DNA of 41,806 bases, taken from Betaproteobacteria bacterium (GTDB lineage: Bacteria; Pseudomonadota; Gammaproteobacteria; Burkholderiales; Rhodocyclaceae). Numbering within the stretch: position 1 is the stretch's first letter; each line of letters opens with the position of its first letter. The notes beneath the pieces are model-generated. The model had not been told where the DNA came from. It searched no databases and was given only the letters and a program-made list of their open reading frames with translations. Position numbers and translations under genes: made by a program. The stretch lies in assembly GCA_009781085.1 (NCBI GenBank), contig WQYV01000013.1, forward strand, positions 1 to 41,806, given 5' to 3'. This document shows positions 34,966-41,806 of this stretch, piece by piece.

Positions 34966-36381
34966 ATGCATCTGCCGAGTATCTTGTCCCGCCCTTATTC
35001 GCTGCGTGCCCGCCTACTCGCTTTCCTGCTCGTGCCGTTCCTGGCGTTGCTGGGCATAAGCATCATCACGGATTACCAAGAAGGGTTGCGCATTGCCAAT
35101 GAGGCCTACGACCAAACGCTGCACAGCACGGCGCTAGCCCTATCCGGCATCATCGACCATGACCCGACGGATGCCAGCTTCGATTTGCCAACCCAAGCCA
35201 AGGCCGTTTTGCGCTTTGACGCGGTAGACCAGCTCTACTACGCCATTTTCGATAGCAATAACGCGCTTCTGGCAGGGGATGCACGGATGAGTTCCCTAAT
35301 TGAGGAGTTCGACCCTGATGACGACAACCCAGACTTCCGTTTCGACGTGTTCAATGAACAGAACGTGCGTGTCGCCACCTACCGCCATACCCCCAGCACA
35401 CATGCGCCGCACGGCGCAGTGATCATCGTCGCTGAAACCACGCACAAACGCGAAGCGGCCGCCTCCAGGATCATGACCATTACCCTGCTCAGCGACCTGT
35501 TCTTCATGGTGATTTCCATGCTCGTTATCTTTGTCGGGATGCATTACGCGCATCGCCCACTGGCACACATCGGCCAGAAGATCGACGTGCGCGAACCCGA
35601 CGACCTGAGCCCTATCGACGAGAGTGCCGTTCCTAGCGAAATCCAGCCATTGATACGCGCAATGAACCGGCTCATGTCCAACCTGCGTGAGGCCAGCATC
35701 GCACAGCAGAATTTCATCTCCAGTGCGGCTCATCAGTTGCGTTCCCCCTTGGCCGCTCTGCAGGCGCAAATAGATGTTGCTACCGAAGGGCAGCAGGATG
35801 AAACATTGCGGCGCCTACACGACATGCAGGTATCTGTCATCCGGCTCTCAAGACTCACGAAACAAATGCTGGCATTAGCCCGCGCAGCCCCGGATGCCAG
35901 CCGGAATGTTGAATTGACCAACGTAGCGCTGGAAGACCTAATTGAGAATGCCGCTTCGGAATTCGTCGATCAGGCCGTGCTTGCCGGGGTCGACCTCGGT
36001 TTTGAACTTGCGCCCGCGCCGGTATGGGGCGAAGCTTGGTCCTTGCGGGAAATGCTGGCCAACCTGATTGACAATGCCGTGCGCTATTCCGGCTCAGGAT
36101 GCATCGTTACGGTTCGTTGCGGCACCGAAGAAAGCGGGAACGCCTGGCTGGAAGTCGAAGACAACGGGTCGGGTATTCCGGAGGCCATGCACGAAAAAGC
36201 ATTTGCCCGCTTTGTACGGCTGGACGACACGCAGGGCGGTTCCGGCCTAGGGCTGGCCATCGTCAAGGAGGTAGCTCAATTGCACCACGCCCGCGTGAAC
36301 CTGCATTCCGCTATGGAAGGGCAAGGGCTGCGCGTGCGCGTGGCTTTCCCGCCGTCCGGCACATTCCCATTGCCCTCCTAG
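34966..36381 (+). CDS. Sensor histidine kinase (TctE-like)
   Basis: A 471-residue membrane kinase. It has two membrane segments (about 17-38 and 172-196) flanking a periplasmic domain of the TctE type, then the dimerisation helix with phosphoacceptor His (about 256) in SSAAHQLRSPLAALQAQ and the ATPase domain with NLIDNAVRYS (about 366), DNGSGIP (about 399) and GSGLGLAIV (about 425). In other betaproteobacteria such kinases sense tricarboxylates or related anions beside a TTT transporter; no transporter is present here. Confidence 0.92.
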   Translation: MHLPSILSRPYSLRARLLAFLLVPFLALLGISIITDYQEGLRIANEAYDQTLHSTALALSGIIDHDPTDASFDLPTQAKAVLRFDAVDQLYYAIFDSNNALLAGDARMSSLIEEFDPDDDNPDFRFDVFNEQNVRVATYRHTPSTHAPHGAVIIVAETTHKREAAASRIMTITLLSDLFFMVISMLVIFVGMHYAHRPLAHIGQKIDVREPDDLSPIDESAVPSEIQPLIRAMNRLMSNLREASIAQQNFISSAAHQLRSPLAALQAQIDVATEGQQDETLRRLHDMQVSVIRLSRLTKQMLALARAAPDASRNVELTNVALEDLIENAASEFVDQAVLAGVDLGFELAPAPVWGEAWSLREMLANLIDNAVRYSGSGCIVTVRCGTEESGNAWLEVEDNGSGIPEAMHEKAFARFVRLDDTQGGSGLGLAIVKEVAQLHHARVNLHSAMEGQGLRVRVAFPPSGTFPLPS

Positions 36382-36480
36382 GAGGACAACGCGAAGCATC
36401 AAAAATCCCACGCCTCGGAAGGAAACTCTACTCCGACTACTTGCTAGCGCGAAACGTCACTGTTTTTATCATTCAAGCCG

Positions 36481-37557
36481 TCACCGTTCATCCTGATTGC
36501 TCTTGACAACACATTGCCCCTCACCCACCCCGCGCCGGTCGATACGCCCAATGCGGTAAACAATCTCCCCTGCCTCGGCGAGCTTGGCTTCAACCGCATC
36601 AACATCGGCTTCGGACACGACCACCACCATGCCAATGCCGCAATTGAAGACCCGATGCATTTCCTGATCCGCGACTTGACCAGCTTCCTGCAACCACCGG
36701 AACAGGGGCGGCAGCACCCAGCTATGGACATCGATCCGCGCCATGAGACCTTCGCCCAGGATGCGCGGCACATTTTCGGTAAGCCCGCCGCCGGTGATAT
36801 GAGCCAAACCCTTCACCGCACCCGGCAGTTCACGGAAAACCGAAAGCAACGGTTTGACGTAAATGCGGGTAGGCTCCAGCAATGCGTCCCTTAAGGGGCG
36901 CCCGTGAAAATCGGCGCTGAGGTCGGCCTTGCTCACTTCAATGATCTTGCGGATCAGGGAATAGCCGTTGGAATGCGCGCCGCTGGAAGCAAGCCCCAAC
37001 ACTACGTCGCCCAACACGATCCGCGTGCCGTCGATGATTTCGCTTTTCTCCACCGCACCAACGGCAAACCCGGCAAGGTCGTACTCCCCATCCGGGTACA
37101 TGCTGGGCATTTCGGCGGTCTCCCCGCCGATCAGCGCACAACCCGCGAGTTCGCAGCCACGGGCGATGCCCTGCACCACCATGGCCGCCGTATCGACATC
37201 GAGCTTGCCGCAAGCAAAATAGTCAAGAAAGAACAGAGGCTCGGCCCCCTGCACCAGGATGTCGTTGACGCTCATCGCCACGAGGTCTTGCCCCACGGTG
37301 CCGTGCCCGTTGAGCATGAACGCCAGCTTGAGCTTGGTTCCTACGCCGTCGGTTCCCGAGACGAGCACTGGTTCGCGGTATTTTTCCGACAGCCTGAACA
37401 GCGCGCCGAAGCCACCGATGCCGCCCATGACCTCGGGGCGCATCGTCCTTTTGGCAAAGGGTTTGATCCGGTCGACCAATGCGTCGCCCGCGTCGATGTC
37501 GACCCCGGCATCGCGGTAAGAAAGCGGGGATTGGGGAGAAGAGTATTGCGCGTTCAA
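36481..37557 (-). CDS. purM: Phosphoribosylformylglycinamidine cyclo-ligase
   Basis: Makes aminoimidazole ribonucleotide (AIR) from FGAM using ATP in purine synthesis. The 358-residue protein shows [22 protein letters not shown], the ATP-site [38 protein letters not shown] and [16 protein letters not shown]. The best start is TTG 37557, with GAGGAA five bases upstream; the next in-frame Met is about 40 residues later, inside conserved sequence. It is divergent from the PerM-like gene. Confidence 0.95.
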   Translation of the reverse strand: MNAQYSSPQSPLSYRDAGVDIDAGDALVDRIKPFAKRTMRPEVMGGIGGFGALFRLSEKYREPVLVSGTDGVGTKLKLAFMLNGHGTVGQDLVAMSVNDILVQGAEPLFFLDYFACGKLDVDTAAMVVQGIARGCELAGCALIGGETAEMPSMYPDGEYDLAGFAVGAVEKSEIIDGTRIVLGDVVLGLASSGAHSNGYSLIRKIIEVSKADLSADFHGRPLRDALLEPTRIYVKPLLSVFRELPGAVKGLAHITGGGLTENVPRILGEGLMARIDVHSWVLPPLFRWLQEAGQVADQEMHRVFNCGIGMVVVVSEADVDAVEAKLAEAGEIVYRIGRIDRRGVGEGQCVVKSNQDER

Positions 37558-37738
37558 GGCCGTTCCTCTGGCAAATCCAAATTTTTGGAAGACGGCGCTT
37601 GAGGCAACGCCGCCAAGTGGCTACATTGAAGGACTTTTCTGCGGGCACGCTCACAGAGAGGCCCTGAACCGAAACGAGGAATCTTACTTGAACATGCATC
37701 GAGCGCAATCCCCATCATTCATAGCGGAATAACTCAAC

Positions 37739-38878
37739 ATGTCCTTTCTTCGCCCCCTTCACCTGCAAACCGCTGCCTGGGCAGGGGTCGCGCTGGCACT
37801 GGTTGCCCTGCTCTGGCTGCTTGCGCCCATCCTGATACCGTTCGCGCTGGCCGCCGTGTTCGCCTATCTGTGCAACCCGGCGGTCAACGTCCTGGTTCGT
37901 CGGCGGCTGCCGCGCCCAGTGGCAGCGCTGCTGGTCATCGGGGGGCTGACCCTCGTACTCATCGCGCTCGCGTTCGTGCTGCTGCCGATGATCTACCACA
38001 AGGCGATGATGCTGGTGCAAAGGCTGCCTGTGCTGACCGACCTGTTCAACGAACGCGCATCCCCGATGCTCAATGAGCTTTTCGACATACAACTGCAACT
38101 TGACTCGGCACAGTTCCGCATGTGGCTTGGGCAATTCCGCGACAACGCGCAAGACCTGCTCCCAAGCCTACTTGGGCAAATCAGCAACCGCGGCATGGCG
38201 ATTGCCGCGATGCTCATCAACCTGCTACTGATCCCCATCGCCACCTTTTACCTGCTCCAGGAATGGCCGCGCTTCATCGCGGGGCTCTCGCGCATGTTGC
38301 CGCGCCCATGGCTGCCGCGTGCGCAACGGGTTACGGCCGAGATCGATGCCGTGTTGGCTCAATTCTGCCGGGGCCAGTTGTCGGTGATGCTGCTGCTGGC
38401 CGTGTTTTACAGCGTGGGGCTGTGGCTGGCCGGGCTCGATTTCGCGTTACCGGTTGGCGTGCTCACGGGCCTGCTGTGCTTCATTCCCTATGTCGGTTTT
38501 GGCAGTGGGCTGACGCTGGCCCTGCTCTCCGCGCTGCTCCAGGGCAGCGGATGGGAACCGGTCATCGGCGTGGCCGTGGTTTATAGCCTTGGCCAGTTAA
38601 TCGAAAGCTTCGCCCTCACGCCTTACCTCGTCGGGGAACGCATCGGCCTGCATCCGCTGGCGGTGATCTTCGCCCTGATGGCCTTCGGCCAGTTGTTCGG
38701 TTTTACCGGCGTGCTCGTCGCCCTGCCCGCCAGCGCGGCACTTCTCGTCGGATTGCGCGAAATCGCCTCGGCATGGTTTGCCAGCCCCGTCTACCTCGGC
38801 CCCAATGATGAAGGCGGAGCCGACCCACCCGAAAACGCGGTAGCAGCATCCCGCGACGAAACCGAGGATATGGTGTGA
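37739..38878 (+). CDS. AI-2E family transporter (PerM-like)
   Basis: A 379-residue inner-membrane protein with about seven to eight hydrophobic segments: two at the N-terminus (about 12-37 and 56-84), a soluble-looking stretch, then a C-terminal bundle with LLCFIPYVGFGSGLTLALLSALLQG and a family-typical SFALTPYLVGERIGLHPLAVIFALMAFGQLFG. Family members are linked to autoinducer export or Na+/H+ exchange; the true substrate is unknown. The C-terminal tail is acidic. Its stop overlaps the hda GTG start by four bases (GTGA), so the two are coupled. Confidence 0.88.
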   Translation: MSFLRPLHLQTAAWAGVALALVALLWLLAPILIPFALAAVFAYLCNPAVNVLVRRRLPRPVAALLVIGGLTLVLIALAFVLLPMIYHKAMMLVQRLPVLTDLFNERASPMLNELFDIQLQLDSAQFRMWLGQFRDNAQDLLPSLLGQISNRGMAIAAMLINLLLIPIATFYLLQEWPRFIAGLSRMLPRPWLPRAQRVTAEIDAVLAQFCRGQLSVMLLLAVFYSVGLWLAGLDFALPVGVLTGLLCFIPYVGFGSGLTLALLSALLQGSGWEPVIGVAVVYSLGQLIESFALTPYLVGERIGLHPLAVIFALMAFGQLFGFTGVLVALPASAALLVGLREIASAWFASPVYLGPNDEGGADPPENAVAASRDETEDMV

Positions 38879-39570
38879 AGCAACTCGTTCTCGACCTACG
38901 GCCAGACCGCCCACCAACCTTAGAAAACTTCGTCCCTGGCAGCAACGCTGAATTGCTGGAAAGCCTCTCGCGTCTCGCCTCCGCCCGTGCTGGGCAGATG
39001 CACAGCACGCACATCTACCTATGGGGAAACCCCGGCAGCGGGCGCAGCCACCTGCTCCGAGCCACGGTCGCCCACACCCTTGGTGAAGGCCGTCCAGCGT
39101 CTTTCCTGGACGCGGAAGAAATCGCCGATTGCCTGCCGGAAGATGAAAACGCCCTGTTGGCTGTCGACGACGTCGACCGGCTATCCCCCGACGCCCAGGT
39201 CGCGCTCTTCAATGCCTTCAACCGTGCACGTGGCAGTGCTCGGTCACTATTGCTTTCCGGTCCCACTGCACCCAAGGGGCTTGCACCTAATTTGCGCGAA
39301 GACTTGCGTACCCGCATCGGGCAAAGCCTAGTCTTTGAAGTCCGCCCGCTTGACGATGCTACTAGGCGCGCCATCCTGTATTCACTCGCAACACGGCGCG
39401 GGCTACGGCTAACCGAAGAGGTGGCCGGTTTCTTATTGACCCACGCCCGGCGCGACCTACCGGGCATGGTGGCAACGCTCGACGCGCTCGATGCCGCTTC
39501 GCTCGAACACAAGCGTCCTATTACGTTGCCGCTTTTACGTGAACTCATGCAGCAAGGATTGTGTATTTAA
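38875..39570 (+). CDS. hda: DnaA regulatory inactivator Hda
   Basis: A DnaA-like AAA+ protein that, bound to the DNA-loaded sliding clamp, promotes DnaA-ATP hydrolysis after initiation. The N-terminal clamp-binding motif QLVLDL (residues 3-8) is present, with the P-loop GNPGSGRSHLL in which Arg replaces the usual Lys, as in other Hda proteins, a Walker B ALLAVDDVDRL and the RTRIGQSLVFEV box. The 231-residue length is typical. Start is GTG 38875. Confidence 0.94.
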   Translation: MKQLVLDLRPDRPPTLENFVPGSNAELLESLSRLASARAGQMHSTHIYLWGNPGSGRSHLLRATVAHTLGEGRPASFLDAEEIADCLPEDENALLAVDDVDRLSPDAQVALFNAFNRARGSARSLLLSGPTAPKGLAPNLREDLRTRIGQSLVFEVRPLDDATRRAILYSLATRRGLRLTEEVAGFLLTHARRDLPGMVATLDALDAASLEHKRPITLPLLRELMQQGLCI

Positions 39571-39617
39571 CGCGCATCCGATACGAACCCTTTCCCCAAA
39601 CCCGTCACAAATTTGTT

Positions 39618-40289
39618 ATGGATCTCATTCTTTTTGACCTCGACAACACACTGATCGCAGGCGATTCCGACGTTGCCTGGACGCAATTCCTAATTGAAAA
39701 AGGTGCGCTCGACGCAAGCGCGCAGGAAACGCGCAACCTTGTTTTTTATGAACGTTACAAGGCCGGGACGCTGGACATTAACGAATTCCTCGGTTTCCAG
39801 CTTGCCCCGCTCACCCAATACCCACGTGTCCAGCTCGACGCTTGGCACGACGAGTTTATGGTGCGCTGCATCCGCCCGATGATCCCCCCAGCAGCACGGG
39901 CGCTTGTCAGTGGATACCTGCAAAGCGATGCACTCGTCGCGTTGGTGACTGCTACCAACAGCTTCATCGCCTGGCCGATTGCGCGCGAATTTGGCATCAA
40001 ACACCTCATCGCCACCGTCCCAGCGCAGGAAAACGGCGTTTTCACCGGAAAACCGAGAGGAATCCCCGCGTTCCAATCTGGCAAGGTTGTGCGCATCGAG
40101 GGTTGGCTGGAGTCGATGGGGCTCAATTTCGACTGCTTCGGCCAAAGTTGGTTCTATAGCGATTCCCACAACGATTTGCCGCTCCTGCAACAAGTCACGC
40201 ACCCGGTTGCGGTCGACCCGGACGATATCCTGCGCGCAACTGCGAATGAAAATGGTTGGCAAATTCTGACACTGCGAGGGGAAATGTAG
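39618..40289 (+). CDS. HAD-IB family phosphatase (SerB-like)
   Basis: A 223-residue HAD hydrolase. Motif I is FDLDNTL (D7 nucleophile and D9), motif II is LVTATNS, the motif III Lys lies around GKPRG or GKVVRIEG, and motif IV is YSDSHNDLPLL. It is of the HAD-IB/SerB subfamily, whose members dephosphorylate phosphoserine or related compounds, but the substrate is not certain. I chose ATG 39618 (MDLILFDLDN) because it fits the family start; there is no clear Shine-Dalgarno. In many betaproteobacteria pcnB follows hda and this gene, but here a zinc-ribbon gene does. Confidence 0.88.
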   Translation: MDLILFDLDNTLIAGDSDVAWTQFLIEKGALDASAQETRNLVFYERYKAGTLDINEFLGFQLAPLTQYPRVQLDAWHDEFMVRCIRPMIPPAARALVSGYLQSDALVALVTATNSFIAWPIAREFGIKHLIATVPAQENGVFTGKPRGIPAFQSGKVVRIEGWLESMGLNFDCFGQSWFYSDSHNDLPLLQQVTHPVAVDPDDILRATANENGWQILTLRGEM

Positions 40290-40320
40290 GGTGCACGTAC
40301 GCTGGCTGCCTTTTCCGACC

Positions 40321-40370
40321 CTGTACTAGCGCATAATCCGTCTGCACTTAAAACTCAACAAAACAAATAT
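40321..40370 (+). promoter_or_regulatory. Shared promoter region, copy 1
   Basis: CTGTAC, then CATAAT (40332-40337), then CTGCACT and CTCAA precede the first zinc-ribbon gene by 39 bases. The same order with small gaps precedes the second gene (CATAAT at 41190-41195). CATAAT is a likely -10; no good -35 is seen. Confidence 0.45.
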
Positions 40371-41162
40371 ATGTACTGCACTTCATGCGGCGCCAACCTG
40401 GGAACATGGAACAAAAGATCCTGCCCACGCTGCGGTTCACCACTACGCTCATCAGACCCTGACACGCAGGACACTAGTCAGACAGTGCAAGGGAGCATAT
40501 CCGCGTCCCCCTCCGCATCCATACCCGCCAAGAAGCACACCACCCTCCTCTGGTTGATCGGGCTACTGCTCATTTTTGCAGTGGTCGTGACTGTGGCATG
40601 GTTTGGATTGGACACGAACAAAGTGCTTATAAAAACAGGAACTACCGGAACGGGAACGGTAGGGGCAGAAACAAGTGGGACGGGGATGAGCGGAACGGGA
40701 ACGAATGAAACAGGAACGAGTGGGACAGGAACAGTTGAAACGGAAGCGGTAGGGGCAGAAACAAGTGGGACGGGGATGAGCGGAACGGGAACGAATGAAA
40801 CAGGAACGAGCGGGACAGGAACAGTCGAGACAGAAGCGGTTGGGACGGGGACGAGTGGGACAGGAACAGTTGAGACGGAAGCGGTTGGGACAGGAACGAA
40901 CGAAACAGGAACAATCGGGACGGGAACGAGTGGGACAAGAACAGTTGGAACGGGAATGCCCGGGACGGGAACGGTTGGGGCGGGAACGACGAGTGGAACG
41001 GGAACACCAGATAAACGCCCATTACGCATGCCGAGCTCCACACATTCCAAGTTGCTTGAGGAACTGGGTCAATGCCCAGATTTTCGCTGCCACAAAAGAG
41101 CGCAACAAATGTATTGCCCTGGGTATTGGGGCACTGTACCCGAATGCAAACAAGGCCTATAA
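40371..41162 (+). CDS. Zinc-ribbon membrane protein with GTGTx repeats
   Basis: A 263-residue protein built of four parts: an N-terminal zinc ribbon (C3, C6, C18, C21 in MYCTSCGANLGTWNKRSCPRCG), a Ser/Thr-rich linker, one membrane segment (about 57-79), and a long Thr/Gly tail (about 88-213) made of five-residue GTGTx units. The last 35 residues are non-repetitive, with four Cys (QCPDFRC ... MYCPGYW ... ECKQGL) that could form disulfides. Positive residues before the membrane segment suggest a cytoplasmic ribbon and an external tail. The tail contains a 90-bp perfect-looking duplication. A paralogue follows. No known function. Confidence 0.75.
   Translation: MYCTSCGANLGTWNKRSCPRCGSPLRSSDPDTQDTSQTVQGSISASPSASIPAKKHTTLLWLIGLLLIFAVVVTVAWFGLDTNKVLIKTGTTGTGTVGAETSGTGMSGTGTNETGTSGTGTVETEAVGAETSGTGMSGTGTNETGTSGTGTVETEAVGTGTSGTGTVETEAVGTGTNETGTIGTGTSGTRTVGTGMPGTGTVGAGTTSGTGTPDKRPLRMPSSTHSKLLEELGQCPDFRCHKRAQQMYCPGYWGTVPECKQGL
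40662..40841 (+). repeat. 90-bp tandem duplication within 15-bp repeats
   Basis: The segment starting GGGGCAGAAACAAGTGGGAC at 40662 recurs at 40752, with only a few substitutions. It encodes the 30-residue block GAETS-GTGMS-GTGTN-ETGTS-GTGTV-ETEAV twice. The surrounding region (about 40640-41015) is made of 15-bp units encoding GTGTx. Confidence 0.85.
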
Positions 41163-41189
41163 CCCACTCTAGGCAGAACCTTCTGTACA

Positions 41190-41195
41190 CATAAT
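41190..41195 (+). promoter_or_regulatory. Candidate -10 in shared promoter region, copy 2
   Basis: CATAAT 36 bases before the second zinc-ribbon gene, inside a segment (41181-41225) that aligns with 40321-40370. Confidence 0.4.
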
Positions 41196-41225
41196 TCTTC
41201 TACACTCAGAGCTCAAAAATAGAAC

Positions 41226-41806
41226 ATGTATTGCACTTCCTGCGGCTCAAACCTAGGGACATGGACTAAAAGATCTTGTCCACGTTGCGGTTCACCGCTG
41301 CGCTCATCTGACCCCGACTCGCAGGACACCAACCTAACGGGACTGGAAAGCGTATCCACGTTCTCACCTATAACAACATCCTCGCCCATCACCACTCAAA
41401 AACACATCAACCCCTTCCTCTGGCTAGCCGGAGCCCTGGCTGCTTTTGCAATAATCGTGGCTGCGGTATGGTTCGGATTGGATATGGGGAACGTGCCTTC
41501 CCATTTAACTCCCCCACCTATCCCCAAACTTCTATCTCCCCCCAATCCCCCGCCTGTTCCGGAAACCCCGCCTGTTCCGGAAATCCCGCCTGTCCCGGAA
41601 ATCCCGCCTGTTCCGGAAACCTCGCCTGTTCCGGAATCCCCGCCTGTTCCGGAAACCTCGCCTGTTCCGGAATCCCCGCCTGTTCCGGAAACCCCGCCTG
41701 TTCCGGAAACCTCGCCTGTTCCGGAAACCCCGCCTACTCCAAAACCCCCGCCTGCCCCGAAACCCTTACCTATGCCAAAACCCTCGCCTGCTCCGGAAAC
41801 CCCGCC
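41226..41806 (+). CDS. Second zinc-ribbon membrane protein, PPVPET repeats (partial)
   Basis: The frame is open from ATG 41226 to the window edge, so the 3' end is missing. The first 30 residues are nearly identical to the preceding gene (MYCTSCGSNLGTWTKRSCPR, with C3, C6, C18, C21), followed by a Ser/Thr linker, a membrane segment (about 63-85, FLWLAGALAAFAIIVAAVWFGLD) that is also similar, and then a Pro-rich tail of six-residue PPVPET-like units instead of GTGTx. It is a tandem duplicate whose tail was exchanged or has evolved separately. A Pro-rich external stalk is the likely structure. Confidence 0.75.
   Translation, partial: MYCTSCGSNLGTWTKRSCPRCGSPLRSSDPDSQDTNLTGLESVSTFSPITTSSPITTQKHINPFLWLAGALAAFAIIVAAVWFGLDMGNVPSHLTPPPIPKLLSPPNPPPVPETPPVPEIPPVPEIPPVPETSPVPESPPVPETSPVPESPPVPETPPVPETSPVPETPPTPKPPPAPKPLPMPKPSPAPETP
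41550..41806 (+). repeat. About 14 copies of an 18-bp repeat
   Basis: The unit CCGCCTGTTCCGGAAACC repeats in register from 41550 to the window edge, with the third to sixth positions varying (ACC/ATC/TCC, CCG/TCG). The last four units are more diverged (for example ACTCCAAAACCC). It encodes PPVPET, PPVPEI, SPVPES and similar. Confidence 0.9.

Noticed and set aside
40478-41050. Minus-strand frame rich in V-P dipeptides
   Set aside because: It is the complement of the GTGTx repeat; there is no start signal or conserved domain. Retained only as a hint that the repeat could be inverted.
1-41806. tRNA, rRNA genes or CRISPR arrays
   Set aside because: I saw no cloverleaf-like sequence, no rRNA segment and no spaced direct repeats; the only regular repeats are coding (18.85 kb and 40.6-41.8 kb).

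Overview
The window reads as chromosomal DNA of a betaproteobacterium. The evidence is the gene order pilMNOPQ-aroK-aroB-dgt, the dense spc/alpha ribosomal operons, kdsD-lptC-lptA, purM-PerM-hda-HAD, a DUF4124 protein beside glnA, and a phasin that points to polyhydroxyalkanoate storage. A Rhodocyclales-like relative is my guess, not a demonstrated placement. By eye, most of the window is moderately GC-rich; the segment around 13.85-14.95 kb is clearly AT-rich.

Layout. 0.2-9.3 kb (minus strand): a P1-family peptidase, then the type IV pilus assembly operon pilM-N-O-P-Q running into aroK-aroB (shikimate pathway) and a dGTPase. 9.6-12.0 kb (plus): the class A penicillin-binding protein PBP1A, convergent with pyrF and ubiA. 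13.8-15.0 kb: an AT-rich insert carrying rquA, which converts ubiquinone to rhodoquinone. 15.0-18.5 kb: a DUF4124 protein, glnA with a sigma-54-type promoter, and a divergent MFS transporter. 18.6-21.3 kb: an accessory patch with hairpin repeats, an Rpn/PD-(D/E)XK nuclease, a GbsR-type regulator with duplicated operator-like modules, a small membrane protein and an internally deleted SDR/DoxX-like gene. 21.4-25.2 kb (minus): phasin, lptA-lptC-kdsD for LPS synthesis and export, and a Crp/Fnr regulator. 25.4-34.1 kb (plus): rplN through rplQ, including secY, infA and rpoA. The S10 part (rpsJ to rpsQ) is not upstream. 34.3-36.4 kb: a TctD/TctE-like two-component system. 36.5-40.3 kb: purM (minus), then an AI-2E/PerM transporter, hda and a HAD phosphatase (plus). 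40.3 kb to the end: two tandem paralogous zinc-ribbon membrane proteins with different low-complexity tails; the second runs off the window.

Most striking points. (1) rpmJ (ribosomal protein L36) is intact in all 37 codons except that zinc-ligand Cys14 is an in-frame TGA. (2) rquA is compositionally foreign and lies next to ubiA, which suggests an acquired anaerobic (fumarate-type) respiratory capacity. (3) The tandem zinc-ribbon genes share their N-terminus and promoter region but carry unrelated repeat tails (GTGTx versus PPVPET). (4) A hairpin repeat is shared between the pilQ 3' end and the Rpn gene flank. (5) The GbsR-type regulator appears to be leaderless, with its operator-like module copied in front of the neighbouring gene.
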